DNA of 64,000 nt from Blastococcus sp. TF02-09 (GTDB taxonomy: Bacteria > Actinomycetota > Actinomycetes > Mycobacteriales > Geodermatophilaceae): positions 372,001 to 436,000 of the forward strand of contig NZ_QOHH01000001.1 of the NCBI RefSeq assembly GCF_003319105.1. The letters run 5' to 3'. The position numbers and the translations under genes were made by a program. The notes below the pieces were generated by a model. It ran no database searches. It was not told the origin of the DNA and saw only the letters and a list, made by a program, of their open reading frames with translations. Below, piece after piece: positions 8,179 through 20,320 of this stretch (the stretch's first letter is position 1; each line of letters starts with the position of its first letter).

Positions 8179-8895
8179 TCATCCGAGCTCGACCAGGTCG
8201 ATCATGGCCGCCGCCTGAAGCCCGTCGCCGTCGACCGTGAGGACGTGCAGCGGCACCCGACGCCACACCGCGAGCAGCAGGTCGCCGGCGGTGCCGGTCA
8301 GAGTGGCCACGGGGAACGGGCGCGAGCCGGCGAAGAGGGTGCGCTCGGCATCGGCGTCGACGGCGTGGAACACCACCGGATGGGCCTCGGCGGGCGCCCC
8401 GTCGGGCAGCGCGCCCGGGACCATGACCTCCAGCCACTCGTCGAGGCCGTCCAGGCCGACGTCGGCCTGGATGGGCCGGACGTCGCCGAGCACCTGCTCC
8501 ACGTCGACCGTGTGCACCACCGCCTCCTGGGCCTGCCGGCGGAGCACCCACGCCACGTCCTGCTGCCCGGCCCAGGTCCACACGCGCTCGGCCGGATCGG
8601 CGTCGGCCAGGGCCGCCTCCAGCTCCGCGCCCCGGGCCGTGGCGTAGCCGAGCAGCTCGTCGTCGGGGTGCCGGGCGGCCGGTTCGTAGCCGGCGGGGTC
8701 CTGGGCGCGCGTGCGCACCACCCAGGCCCAGAACCGCTGCACCTCGGCGAGGTGCCACACGAGGTCGGCCAGCGTCCAGTCCGGGCAGCCCGGCACGCGG
8801 GCCGCCCACCCGTGGTCGAGGACGGCGGCGGCGGACGCCTCGGCGAACCGTGCGTTCGACCGTCGCAGCGACGGCAGGTACTGGTCGATCTCCAC
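8179..8895 (-). CDS. maleylpyruvate isomerase family mycothiol-dependent enzyme
   Basis: A 238-residue DinB-like four-helix protein. The N-terminal helix bundle includes VPGCPDWTLADLVWHLAEVQRFWAWVV, with the characteristic metal-binding His, and a second histidine in RRQAQEAVVHTVDVEQVLG. The C-terminal domain (HPVVFHAVDAD...TLTGTAGDLLLAVWRRVPL) is the MDMPI C-terminal type. The family uses mycothiol as cofactor in isomerisations or detoxification. Divergence from mshC, the mycothiol ligase gene, supports that link. A GGAGGAG site upstream supports the GTG start at 8895. Confidence 0.85.
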   Translation of the reverse strand: MEIDQYLPSLRRSNARFAEASAAAVLDHGWAARVPGCPDWTLADLVWHLAEVQRFWAWVVRTRAQDPAGYEPAARHPDDELLGYATARGAELEAALADADPAERVWTWAGQQDVAWVLRRQAQEAVVHTVDVEQVLGDVRPIQADVGLDGLDEWLEVMVPGALPDGAPAEAHPVVFHAVDADAERTLFAGSRPFPVATLTGTAGDLLLAVWRRVPLHVLTVDGDGLQAAAMIDLVELG

Positions 8896-8909
8896 GGCGT
8901 CTCCTCCCG

Positions 8910-8964
8910 ACCCCGTCCAGGGTCCGTTCCGAGCCTGCGAGCAGTGGGGCGGACGGGGTCCTTC
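8910..8964. repeat. dispersed palindromic repeat upstream of mshC
   Basis: Outer arms CCCCGTCC (8911-8918) and GGACGGGG (8951-8958) enclose an inner part containing GAGCCTGCGAGC, followed by GTCCTTC. The same outer arms and trailing GTCCTTC occur at 5478-5532. The element fills the divergent promoter region between mshC and the mycothiol-dependent enzyme gene and abuts the mshC -10. Confidence 0.65.
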
Positions 8965-8976
8965 TAGGCTCGGGGC

Positions 8977-10227
8977 GTGCACTCCTGGCCCGCTCCGCTC
9001 CTGCCGACCCTGCCGGGTACCGGCCCCGCGCTCAAGGTCCACGACACCGCGCTCGGCGAGGTGGTCGCCACCAGCCCGGACCGGACGGCGCGGATGTACG
9101 TCTGCGGCATCACCCCCTACGACGCCACGCACCTGGGCCACGCCGCCACCTACCTGGCCTTCGACCTGATCAACCGGGTCTGGCGGGACGCCGGCCACGC
9201 GGTGCACTACGTCCAGAACGTCACCGACATCGACGACCCGCTGCTCGAGCGCGCGGCCCGCGACGGCGAGGACTGGATCGTGCTGGCCATGCGCGAGACG
9301 GCGCTGTTCCGCGAGGACATGACCGCGCTGCGCGTGCTGCCGCCCGAGGACTACGTGGGCGCGGTCGAGGCGATCCCGCGCATCGCCGGCTACATCGAGC
9401 ACCTGCTCGACGCTGGCCTGGCCTACGTGCTCGACGACGGCACCGGCGACGTCTACCACGACATCTCCCAGGCGCCCGGCTTCGGTGGGGAGTCCGGCTA
9501 CGACGAGGCCACGATGCTCGGGTTCTTCGCCGAGCGCGGGGGAGACCCCGACCGGCCCGGCAAGCGGCAGCCGCTGGACCCGCTGCTGTGGCGCGGTGCC
9601 CGCCCGGGCGAGCCCTCGTGGCCCGGCCCCCGCGGCACCGAGGGCCGGCCCGGCTGGCACATCGAGTGCGCCGCGATCGCCCTGGACACCATCGGCATGG
9701 GCTTCGACGTGCAGGGCGGTGGCAGCGACCTGGTCTTCCCGCACCACGAGTACTCCGCCGTCCACGCCGAGGCGCTGACCGCCACCAAGCCCTTCGCCCG
9801 GGCCTACGTGCACGCGGCGATGATCGGGCTGGACGGCGAGAAGATGAGCAAGAGCCGCGGCAACCTGGTGTTCGTCTCCAAGCTGCGCGGCGAGGGCGTG
9901 GACCCGATGGCGATCCGGCTGGCCCTCCTGTCGGGGCACTACCGCACCGACCGCGCCTGGACGCCGGCCCTGCTCCGCGAGGCGCAGGAGCGGCTGGGCA
10001 CCTGGCGGCGCGCGGTCTCGCAGGACACCGGGGCGCCGGCCGGCCCGGTGCTGCACGGGCTGCGGGACCGGCTCACCGACGACCTGGACAGCCCCGGCGC
10101 CATTGCCGTGGTCGACGCGTGGGCCGCGGCCACCCTGGCCGGCGACGGGGAGCGCGAGGAGCAGGCCCCGGCGGTCGTGTGCGACGCCGTCGACGCGCTG
10201 CTCGGCGTCGCGCTGCAGGACGGCTGA
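8977..10227 (+). CDS. mshC: L-cysteine:1D-myo-inosityl 2-amino-2-deoxy-alpha-D-glucopyranoside ligase MshC
   Basis: A 416-residue ligase that adenylates cysteine and joins it to glucosaminyl-inositol, the third committed step of mycothiol synthesis. It resembles class I cysteinyl-tRNA synthetase without a tRNA-binding domain. Zinc-binding Cys43 is in YVCGITPYD, the HIGH equivalent HLGH is at 52-55, [10 protein letters not shown] follows, and KMSKSRGN is at 289-296. Length is normal for MshC and clearly shorter than CysS. A TAGGCT -10 at 8965-8970 lies exactly 6 bases before the GTG, so the transcript is probably leaderless. Its TGA shares one base with the ATG of the next gene. Confidence 0.96.
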   Translation: MHSWPAPLLPTLPGTGPALKVHDTALGEVVATSPDRTARMYVCGITPYDATHLGHAATYLAFDLINRVWRDAGHAVHYVQNVTDIDDPLLERAARDGEDWIVLAMRETALFREDMTALRVLPPEDYVGAVEAIPRIAGYIEHLLDAGLAYVLDDGTGDVYHDISQAPGFGGESGYDEATMLGFFAERGGDPDRPGKRQPLDPLLWRGARPGEPSWPGPRGTEGRPGWHIECAAIALDTIGMGFDVQGGGSDLVFPHHEYSAVHAEALTATKPFARAYVHAAMIGLDGEKMSKSRGNLVFVSKLRGEGVDPMAIRLALLSGHYRTDRAWTPALLREAQERLGTWRRAVSQDTGAPAGPVLHGLRDRLTDDLDSPGAIAVVDAWAAATLAGDGEREEQAPAVVCDAVDALLGVALQDG

Positions 10228-11261
10228 TGACCGGCGCCCCGTTCCGGTTCACCGACCGGGCCGCCCGCGAGCGGGCCGAGGAGCAGCTGGCACCGGCGGC
10301 GTGCCGGGCGGCCGCCTCGCGCGGTCGCGCCCGGCCCGAGCCGGAGGACGCGCTGCGGACGGCCTTCGAGCGGGACCGCGACCGGATCCTGCACGCCAAG
10401 GCCTTCCGCCGGCTCAAGCACAAGACGCAGGTCTTCCTCAACCCCGACGGCGACCACTTCGTCACCCGGCTGACCCACACGCTGCAAGTCACCCAGGTGG
10501 CCCGGTCGCTGGCCCGCGCCCTGGGGCTCAACGAGACGCTCGCCGAGGCGATCGCGCTGGCCCACGACGTCGGCCACTCGCCGTTCGGGCACATCGGCGA
10601 GGACGCGTTCGACCCCTACGTGCCCGGCGGCTGGCACCACGCCGCCCAGGGCGTGCGCATCGTGGAGGTGCTCGAGCACCTCAACCTGACGTGGGAGGTG
10701 CGGGACGGCGTCCGGGCGCACAGCTGGAAGATCACGCCGCCGCCGTCGACCCGCGAGGCGGAGTGCGTGCGCTACGCCGACCGGATCGGCTACCTGTCCC
10801 ACGACGCGCTGGACGCCGTCCGCGCCGGGGTGCTGGCGCCGACCGACCTGCCCGCCCGCGCCCGCGCCGTGTTCGGGGAGCCCGGCAGCCAGATGGTCGG
10901 CACGATGATCGACGCGGTGGTCACGGGGTCCCTCGCCGACGGCGGGCGGGTGGTCATGGCGCCCGAGCCGCTGGAGGCCATGCACGAGCTGCGCGCGTTC
11001 ATGTTCGAGCGGGTGTACGCCTCGGACACGGCGGCCGGGCAGAAGCACGTCGCCATCGACGTCATCCGCCGGCTCGTCGACCACCACCTGGCGCACCCGG
11101 AGCTGCTGCCGGAGTCCTACCGCGACACCGAGGCCGACGTCGTCACGCAGGTGGTCGACTACGTCTCCGGGATGACCGACCGCTTCGCGCTGTCCACGCA
11201 CGACCGGCTGTTCGACGACGACGCGACGTCCCGGATGCGGCCCCTGCTCCGCGAGGGCTGA
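10227..11261 (+). CDS. dgt: deoxyguanosinetriphosphate triphosphohydrolase-like HD protein
   Basis: A 344-residue HD-domain phosphohydrolase. Metal-binding motifs are THTLQVTQVARSLA with the first His, the paired LAHDVGHSPFGHIGE, and ECVRYADRIGYLSHD with the last Asp. These match bacterial dGTPase-like enzymes that split dNTPs into deoxynucleoside and triphosphate. Length is on the short side (type 2 dGTPase-like). It starts within the mshC stop codon (TGATG), so it is translationally coupled to mshC. Its nucleotide preference cannot be told from sequence. Confidence 0.92.
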   Translation: MTGAPFRFTDRAARERAEEQLAPAACRAAASRGRARPEPEDALRTAFERDRDRILHAKAFRRLKHKTQVFLNPDGDHFVTRLTHTLQVTQVARSLARALGLNETLAEAIALAHDVGHSPFGHIGEDAFDPYVPGGWHHAAQGVRIVEVLEHLNLTWEVRDGVRAHSWKITPPPSTREAECVRYADRIGYLSHDALDAVRAGVLAPTDLPARARAVFGEPGSQMVGTMIDAVVTGSLADGGRVVMAPEPLEAMHELRAFMFERVYASDTAAGQKHVAIDVIRRLVDHHLAHPELLPESYRDTEADVVTQVVDYVSGMTDRFALSTHDRLFDDDATSRMRPLLREG

Positions 11262-11285
11262 CCTCCCGACGCCTCCTGGGCCGAG

Positions 11286-11345
11286 TGCGGAGTTACGGGC
11301 GGCGACACGTCAGGACACGCCGCACGCCGCGACCGTAACCCCGCA
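11286..11345. repeat. long imperfect inverted repeat between convergent genes
   Basis: The arm TGCGGAGTTACGG (11286-11298) pairs with CCGTAACCCCGCA (11333-11345), 12 of 13 bases. GCGGCG and CGCCGC can pair inside. There is no T tract. It lies between the convergent dgt and PAC2 genes and may act as a bidirectional terminator or belong to a dispersed repeat family. Confidence 0.5.
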
Positions 11346-11372
11346 GTCGGCCTCCGAGCGCGCGGAGAACTT

Positions 11373-12242
11373 TCAGGCGCCGCCGGCCGAGCCGTCGCGG
11401 CGCTTGAGGTAGCGCTCGAATTCGCGGGCGATCTGGTCGCCGTTGGCCTGGGAGAGGTCCACCTCGGTGGCCCGCTCCTCGAGGGAGCGCACGTACTCGA
11501 CGACCTCCTCGTCCTCGTTGGCCATCTCGTCGACGGTGGCGACCCAGTCGTCGGCCTGCTGGGGGAGCGCGCCGAGGGGAACCGTCATCTCCAGGACCTC
11601 CTCGACCCGCCGCAGCAGGGCCAGCGTCGCCCGGGGCGACGGCGGCTGGGAGACGTAGTGCGGCACCGCGGCCCAGAAGCTGATCGCCGGCAGGCCCGCC
11701 TGGACGCAGGCGTCCTGGAAGACGCCGAGGATGCCCGTGGGGCCCTCGTAGCGCGACGTCTCCAGGCCCCAGGTCTTCGCGGAGTCCTCGTCGTAGGCCG
11801 AGCCGGTGACCGGCGTCGGGCGGGTGTGCGGCGTGTCGGCCAGCAGCGCCCCCAGGCCGACGACGGTCTGGACGTCGAGCTCCTCCAGCAGGCCGATCAG
11901 CTCCGCGCAGAAGCCGCGCCAGCGCATGTTGGGCTCGATCCCGCGGATGAGCACCACGTCGCGCTCACTGCCCGGGGGCCGGGCCACCGAGATGCGGGTG
12001 GTCGGCCACTCGATGCGCCGGTTCACCCCGCCGATCAGGGACACGGTGGGCCGGTTGACCTGGAAGTCGTAGTAGTCCTCGGGGTCCAGCGCGGCCAGCG
12101 GCTTCGCGTCCCAGATCAGCTCCAGGTGCTCGACCGCCCCGGTCGCGGCGTCCCCGGCGTCGTTCCAGCCCTCGAACGCCACGACCACCACGGGGTCGGT
12201 GAGTTCGGGCAGGTCCTCGGCGCCTGGCTTCGGGTCGATCAC
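11373..12242 (-). CDS. PAC2 family protein (Rv2125-like)
   Basis: A 289-residue PAC2-family protein, related to proteasome-assembly-chaperone-2 folds. It shows VVVAFEGWNDAGDAATGAVEHL near the start, ERDVVLIRGIEPNMRWRGFC, and VVGLGALLADTPHTRPTPVTG in the centre. The C-terminus is helical and charged. Family members are widely conserved in actinobacteria near the proteasome and metH, but no chaperone role has been shown to my knowledge. A -10 (TAGGCT on the minus strand, 12250-12255) lies 7 bases from the GTG at 12242, which suggests a leaderless transcript. Confidence 0.9.
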   Translation of the reverse strand: MIDPKPGAEDLPELTDPVVVVAFEGWNDAGDAATGAVEHLELIWDAKPLAALDPEDYYDFQVNRPTVSLIGGVNRRIEWPTTRISVARPPGSERDVVLIRGIEPNMRWRGFCAELIGLLEELDVQTVVGLGALLADTPHTRPTPVTGSAYDEDSAKTWGLETSRYEGPTGILGVFQDACVQAGLPAISFWAAVPHYVSQPPSPRATLALLRRVEEVLEMTVPLGALPQQADDWVATVDEMANEDEEVVEYVRSLEERATEVDLSQANGDQIAREFERYLKRRDGSAGGA

Positions 12243-12300
12243 CCCTGCGAGCCTACGTCGCCCCGACGACAGGACGGGGCGGATGACCCGCGCGTGTGAA

Positions 12301-12455
12301 CAGGGCGGAGGTCGGCAACGGCGTTGCGCTGAAGTGAGACGATGGGGAGGACATCGGGACCGCTCAAGCCTGGGCAGACCCGCCGGGGGTGCCGGAGCTC
12401 GTCCACGCCGGACGGAGCCCGCACACCGACAGCCACGCAGTACTGGGGATCGCCT
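12301..12455 (+). promoter_or_regulatory. metH leader, possibly structured RNA
   Basis: About 155 bases precede metH. Short hairpins can be drawn: GCAAC-GGC-GTTGC (about 12315-12325) and CGATG...CATCG (about 12340-12356). At 12366-12384 the sequence AAGCCTGGGCAGACCCGCC resembles the conserved B12 box of cobalamin riboswitches. The rest of the cobalamin aptamer is not convincing by eye, and no SAH or SAM-IV core was recognised. A structured regulator is plausible for a B12-dependent gene but unproven. Confidence 0.3.
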
Positions 12456-16252
<3,797 letters not shown>

Positions 16253-16256
<4 letters not shown>

Positions 16257-17236
16257 CGGGGCGCGTGCTGGTGACGGGCAGCGCCGGTCACCTGGGGGAG
16301 GCGCTGGTGCGGACGCTGCGGGAGGCCGGCCGGGACGTCGTCGGGCTCGACCGGCTCGCCTCGCCGTCCACCGACGTCGTCGCCTCGGTGACCGACCGCG
16401 AGTCGGTCCGGCGGGCGATGGAGGGCGTGACCGCCGTCCTGCACACCGCGACGCTGCACAAGCCGCACGTGGGCACGCACTCGCGGCAGGACTTCGTCGA
16501 CACCAACGTCACGGGGACGCTCGTCGCCCTGGAGGAGGCGGTGGCCGCCGGGGTCGGCGCCTTCGTCTTCACCAGCACCACGAGCGCCTTCGGCCGGGCG
16601 CTGACCCCTGGCGACGGCGCCCCGGCGGCCTGGATCACCGAGGACGTCGTGCCGCGCCCGCTGAACATCTACGGGACGACCAAGGTCGCGGCGGAGGACC
16701 TATGCGAGCTCCTCGCCCGGGACGCCGGACTGCCCTGCGTGGTGCTGCGGACGTCGCGCTTCTTCCCGGCGGCCGACGACAGCGATCAGGTCCGGACCGG
16801 CTACGCCGACGCCAACGCGAAGGTCAACGAGCTGCTGTACCGCCGGGCCGACCTGCACGACGTCGTGGACGCCCACCTGGCGGCGATCGACCGGGCCCCC
16901 GGGCTCGGCTTCGGCCGGTACGTCGTCAGTGCCACGACACCGTTCGGGCCGGAGGACCTCGCCGAGCTGCACCGGGACGCCCCCGCCGTCGTCGAGCGGC
17001 TGTTCCCGGAGTACCGCGACGTCTACGCCCGGCTCGGCTGGCGGATGTTCCCGCGCATCGACCGCGTCTACGTCAACGAGCGCGCGCGGGCCGATCTCGG
17101 CTGGCGCCCGCGCTACGACTTCGCGCACGCGCTGGACCTGCTCCGCAGCGGCGCGCCGGCGCGCAGCCCGCTGGCGGTCGCGATCGGCGCCAAGGGGTAC
17201 CACGACGTGAGCATCGGTCCGTACACCGTCCGCTGA
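16253..17236 (+). CDS. NAD(P)-dependent epimerase/dehydratase family (extended SDR)
   Basis: A 327-residue Rossmann protein. The dinucleotide-binding motif [15 protein letters not shown] is at the N-terminus, [13 protein letters not shown] and [14 protein letters not shown] follow, and the catalytic YGTTK (Tyr-x3-Lys) is in [16 protein letters not shown]. The late region [14 protein letters not shown] is typical of nucleotide-sugar epimerases. The substrate is not evident. It overlaps metH by the ATGA arrangement, so it is translated from the same mRNA, although no metabolic link to methionine is obvious. It is convergent with the CopD-like gene 8 bases away. Confidence 0.85.
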
Positions 17237-17244
17237 CGCCGGGG

Positions 17245-18645
17245 TCACTCGACGACGAGGACGTCGGCGAAGGCCGTGGAGTGGGCGCTGGTGAACGGGT
17301 GCTCGCCCGGCTGGTCGGGAGCGACGAAGGTCGTCAGCGCCCCGGCGGGGACGACGACGTCGAAGGACGCGTCGTCCGCGGTGAGGGTCACGGTGGTGTC
17401 GGCGCTGTTGAAGACGGTGACCCGCGAGCCGGCGGCCACCGGTCCGGCGACGTGGAACCGCTCGTCGTCGACGAGGACGCCGACGGTGAGCTCGCCGTGG
17501 TCGTGGCCGGCCATCGGATCCGCCGCGTCCCCGGGCGGCGCGGTGGCGACCGGGGCGGTGGCCGACGGCGCGGGTGGGCTCGCGGCCTCCGCCGTGGGAG
17601 GGGAGGCGGCCAGCGCGACGGCCACGGCCAGCGTCGCGAGCATGAGCAGCACCTCGCCCGCGGCGAACCGGCGGAACCCACTGGCCTCGCCGGCGCGGAG
17701 CCGGGGGAGGGTGCGACGGCGGTGCTGCCACCCGCACAGCCCGAGCAGCACCAGGCCGGCGGTCTTGGCGAGCAGCAGGGCGCCGTAGCCGGTGCCCAGG
17801 GCGGCGAGCACCGCGCCGCTGCCGCCCAGCACCAGCCAGGCGGCGAGGACGCCGGACAGCCCGGTGGCGACGAAGCAGGCCAGCGCCACCCGGCTGTACC
17901 GCGGCACGGCCACGGGCAGCCACACCCCCCGCCGTCCGTGGACGAGGAGGGCGAGCAGACCGCCGATCCAGACCGTCGCGGCGACGACGTGGACGCCGAG
18001 GGTGCTGACGGCGGCGAGGTGGTTCGCGGCGGCCGAGGAGTGGCCGCTCAGCACCACCGGAAGGACGAGCGCCGTCAGGGCCACCGCTAGCAGGATCCGC
18101 GCACCGGCCACCGTGCACCGGGCCGCACCGACCGCGACGACGCCGATCAGCGCCGTCCCTAGCAGGGCCGCGCGCCCGGTGCCGGTGTCCTCGACGAACA
18201 CGCGCAGCGACGCCCAGGACAGCGCCGTCGGGTCGGTGCCCAGCAGCCGGCTGAGGGTGAGGAGCGCGCCGAGCTCCGTCGCTGCCACCCAGGCCGTCGC
18301 CCACGCCGACGTCGCCCGGAGCACCCGCTGCACCTCCGCCGTCGGCGCTCCGTCCCGTGCGGGCAACAGCACCGCGGCGAGGACGAGCGTCCCGATCGTC
18401 CCGACCGCCGCGACCCGTCCGGCCAGCGTGGCGACCGGGAGCCCCCACTCGACGAACCGCCCGGAGGCGGGGAGCCCGGCCGGGTCGGCGGCCGGTCCTC
18501 CGTCGCCGACGGCCAGCGCCCAGAACAGGACGCCGCCGAGTCCGGCCGCGGTGAGGAGCGCGGCCACCGCGTGCCGTGCGCGACCGGTCGTGACCGGTGA
18601 CCGGTCCGTCGGGGGCGCCAGGACGGCCGGCGCGGCGGAGCTCAT
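17245..18645 (-). CDS. CopD-like membrane protein with C-terminal cupredoxin-like domain
   Basis: A 466-residue polytopic protein with about eight hydrophobic segments. The core GVHVVAATVWIGGLLALLV, with its His and Trp, is the CopD/YcnJ copper-resistance domain signature. After the last membrane segment comes an alanine/proline-rich linker, then MAGHDHGELTVGVLVDDERF and a beta-rich domain (GSRVTVFNSADTTVTLTADDASFDVVVPAGALTTF). That domain resembles a cupredoxin-like fold exposed outside. It probably moves or senses copper together with CopC. Its ATG overlaps the CopC stop (ATGA). Confidence 0.85.
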   Translation of the reverse strand: MSSAAPAVLAPPTDRSPVTTGRARHAVAALLTAAGLGGVLFWALAVGDGGPAADPAGLPASGRFVEWGLPVATLAGRVAAVGTIGTLVLAAVLLPARDGAPTAEVQRVLRATSAWATAWVAATELGALLTLSRLLGTDPTALSWASLRVFVEDTGTGRAALLGTALIGVVAVGAARCTVAGARILLAVALTALVLPVVLSGHSSAAANHLAAVSTLGVHVVAATVWIGGLLALLVHGRRGVWLPVAVPRYSRVALACFVATGLSGVLAAWLVLGGSGAVLAALGTGYGALLLAKTAGLVLLGLCGWQHRRRTLPRLRAGEASGFRRFAAGEVLLMLATLAVAVALAASPPTAEAASPPAPSATAPVATAPPGDAADPMAGHDHGELTVGVLVDDERFHVAGPVAAGSRVTVFNSADTTVTLTADDASFDVVVPAGALTTFVAPDQPGEHPFTSAHSTAFADVLVVE

Positions 18646-19211
18646 CCGCGTCGCCGCAGGCGGGTCATGGCCAGCGCCCCGATCCCCACGAGGACGACGG
18701 CACCCGCTGCCGGCCAGACGGGGGCGATGCCGTCGTCCGCCGGCTCCTGGTCGGCGAGCGCATCGGCCGCCGGTGACGTCGCGGCCGGGGCGGGTGCGTT
18801 CTCCGCCTCGGTCACGGTGAAGTCGAAGGTGCCCGAGAGCGGGTGGCCGTCGGAGGAGGTGCTCCGCCACTCGACGCGGTAGGTGCCCGCGGCGACGTCG
18901 TCCTCGATCGGCTGCACCAGGGTCGTCCCGCGGATCTCGGCATCGCCGGACGACACGAGAGCGCCGTCGGGACCGGTGACCTCGACCAGCGTGCCCAGCG
19001 AGAGCGGCTCGCCGGTGAAGTCCAGTTCCAGCGCGTCGGGCGCCTCGACGACGCTTGCGCCGGCGGCCGGGCTGGTGGCCACGAGCCCGTCGTGCGCCAG
19101 GGCAGCCGACGGGGCGCCGAGGACCAGGGCGCCGGCCGCGACCAGCACGGCCGAGGCTGTCGCAGCCCGGCGGTGGATCCCTGCATGGGATGTGCCACGC
19201 GGAGCACTCAT
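18642..19211 (-). CDS. CopC domain periplasmic/secreted copper-binding protein
   Basis: A 189-residue exported protein. A signal peptide (RRAATASAVLVAAGALVLGAP) ends at ALA before HDGLVATSPAAGASV, so the mature protein begins with the N-terminal histidine used as a Cu(II) ligand in CopC. The other ligand region SSDGHPLSGTFDFTV is present. A C-terminal membrane anchor (VWPAAGAVVLVGIGALAM) and RLRRRG follow. It is coupled to the CopD-like gene by a 4-base overlap, which supports a joint role in copper handling. Confidence 0.9.
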   Translation of the reverse strand: MSAPRGTSHAGIHRRAATASAVLVAAGALVLGAPSAALAHDGLVATSPAAGASVVEAPDALELDFTGEPLSLGTLVEVTGPDGALVSSGDAEIRGTTLVQPIEDDVAAGTYRVEWRSTSSDGHPLSGTFDFTVTEAENAPAPAATSPAADALADQEPADDGIAPVWPAAGAVVLVGIGALAMTRLRRRG

Positions 19212-19450
19212 GCCCAGCGTTCGTCGCGGCCGGGGGATCCGGTTGGCGGCCGGCGAGAACTTCCGCGTATCGCCGGAAAACTTTTCGGCGGGAGGGGTGA
19301 ACCGATCCGTCACGTCGTGTCGAACGCCACACGGACAGCGCGGCGGGCAGCAGATCTGCCTGCTTCCCCCCGCTGACCGGGTCATCCGACCGGATCGACG
19401 GCAGGCGCACCGAGGCGCCGTGCCGGCACCACGCCGATCAAGGAGCAGAC

Positions 19451-20227
19451 ATGCGCAAGGCACTCGCACTGCCCACCGTTGCCATCGCCGCCGCGGCGTT
19501 CCCGATGCTGGCCATGGGCACCGCCTCGGCCCACGAGGGCGCCACCAGCTACCAGGCCGACCTGGCCTCGGTGAACGGCTCGGGCGTCACCGGCACCGGG
19601 ATGGTGACGCTCGACGGGAACACCGCCACCGTCATGATCGAGGCGACCGGCCTGCTGGCCGGCGCGCCGCACGCCCAGCACTTCCACATCGCCGCGCTGG
19701 GCAGCTGCCCGTCCAACGGCCTCGAGGACGACGCCGACAAGGACGGCTGGGTGAGCGTCAGCGAGGCGGCCAAGTACTACGGCGCCATCGGCTCGTCCTT
19801 GACGCTCACCGGCGACACCAGCCCGGACAGCGGCCTGGCCGTCGACAGGTTCCCGACCGCCGAGGGTGGCTCGATCAGCTACAACCGCACCTTCGAGGTC
19901 AGCGACGACGTCCACAAGGCGTTCGAGGCCGGCACCGCCGTCATCGTGGTGCACGGTGCCGACAAGGACGGCAGCGGCGCCTACGACGGCGACATCAAGA
20001 GCGACCTCGACCCGTCGCTGCCGATGGAGGCCACCGCGCCGGCCGCGTGCGGCGCGCTCGACACCGCCCAGATGGGCACCGCGCCGTCCGGCGGTGCCGA
20101 GACGGGTGCGGGCAGCACCGCCGGTGTCGAGAACCTCGGCGCCATCGGTGTGGGTGCCCTCGCCGCTGCCGGCGCCGTCGGCGCCGGTGCGGTCGCCTAC
20201 CGGCGCCGCCAGGCCGACCAGGCCTGA
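19451..20227 (+). CDS. CHRD domain-containing exported, membrane-anchored protein
   Basis: A 258-residue protein with a signal peptide (MRKALALPTVAIAAAAFPML) cut near ASA. A CHRD-like beta domain includes YQADLASVNGSGVTGTGMVTLDGNTATVMI and APHAQHFHIAALGSCP. EF-hand-like acidic runs are visible (DDADKDGWVSVSE and ADKDGSGAYDGD), possibly binding calcium. The C-terminus is a Gly/Ala hydrophobic helix followed by YRRRQADQA, the shape of a cell-wall sorting signal, but no LPxTG-like motif is visible. An AAGGAG site precedes the ATG. A class F sortase follows, probably partnering with it. Confidence 0.85.
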   Translation: MRKALALPTVAIAAAAFPMLAMGTASAHEGATSYQADLASVNGSGVTGTGMVTLDGNTATVMIEATGLLAGAPHAQHFHIAALGSCPSNGLEDDADKDGWVSVSEAAKYYGAIGSSLTLTGDTSPDSGLAVDRFPTAEGGSISYNRTFEVSDDVHKAFEAGTAVIVVHGADKDGSGAYDGDIKSDLDPSLPMEATAPAACGALDTAQMGTAPSGGAETGAGSTAGVENLGAIGVGALAAAGAVGAGAVAYRRRQADQA

Positions 20228-20239
20228 TCCCGGCTGCCC

Positions 20240-20274
20240 GGCCGCACGGGAGGTGCGCAGCCTCCCGTGCGGCC
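20240..20274 (+). terminator. strong hairpin after the CHRD gene
   Basis: A perfect 14-bp stem, GGCCGCACGGGAGG with its complement, surrounds a 7-base loop, beginning 13 bases after the CHRD stop codon. There is no long T tract. It may terminate or attenuate before the sortase gene, whose start lies 47 bases further on. Confidence 0.65.
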
Positions 20275-20320
20275 GAGCACCAGCACGTCGTCCCCTGGAC
20301 ATTCCTCTGGAAGGACAGCC

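Noticed and set aside
8977-10227. Annotation of this gene as a cysteinyl-tRNA synthetase
   Set aside because: It has the catalytic core (HLGH, KMSKS) but is about 416 residues, lacks the anticodon-binding domain, and sits in the typical mshC context.
19298-19321. ECF-sigma-like promoter TGAACC ... CGTGTC before the CHRD gene
   Set aside because: The spacing between the two boxes is only 12 bases, too short for the usual about 16-17.
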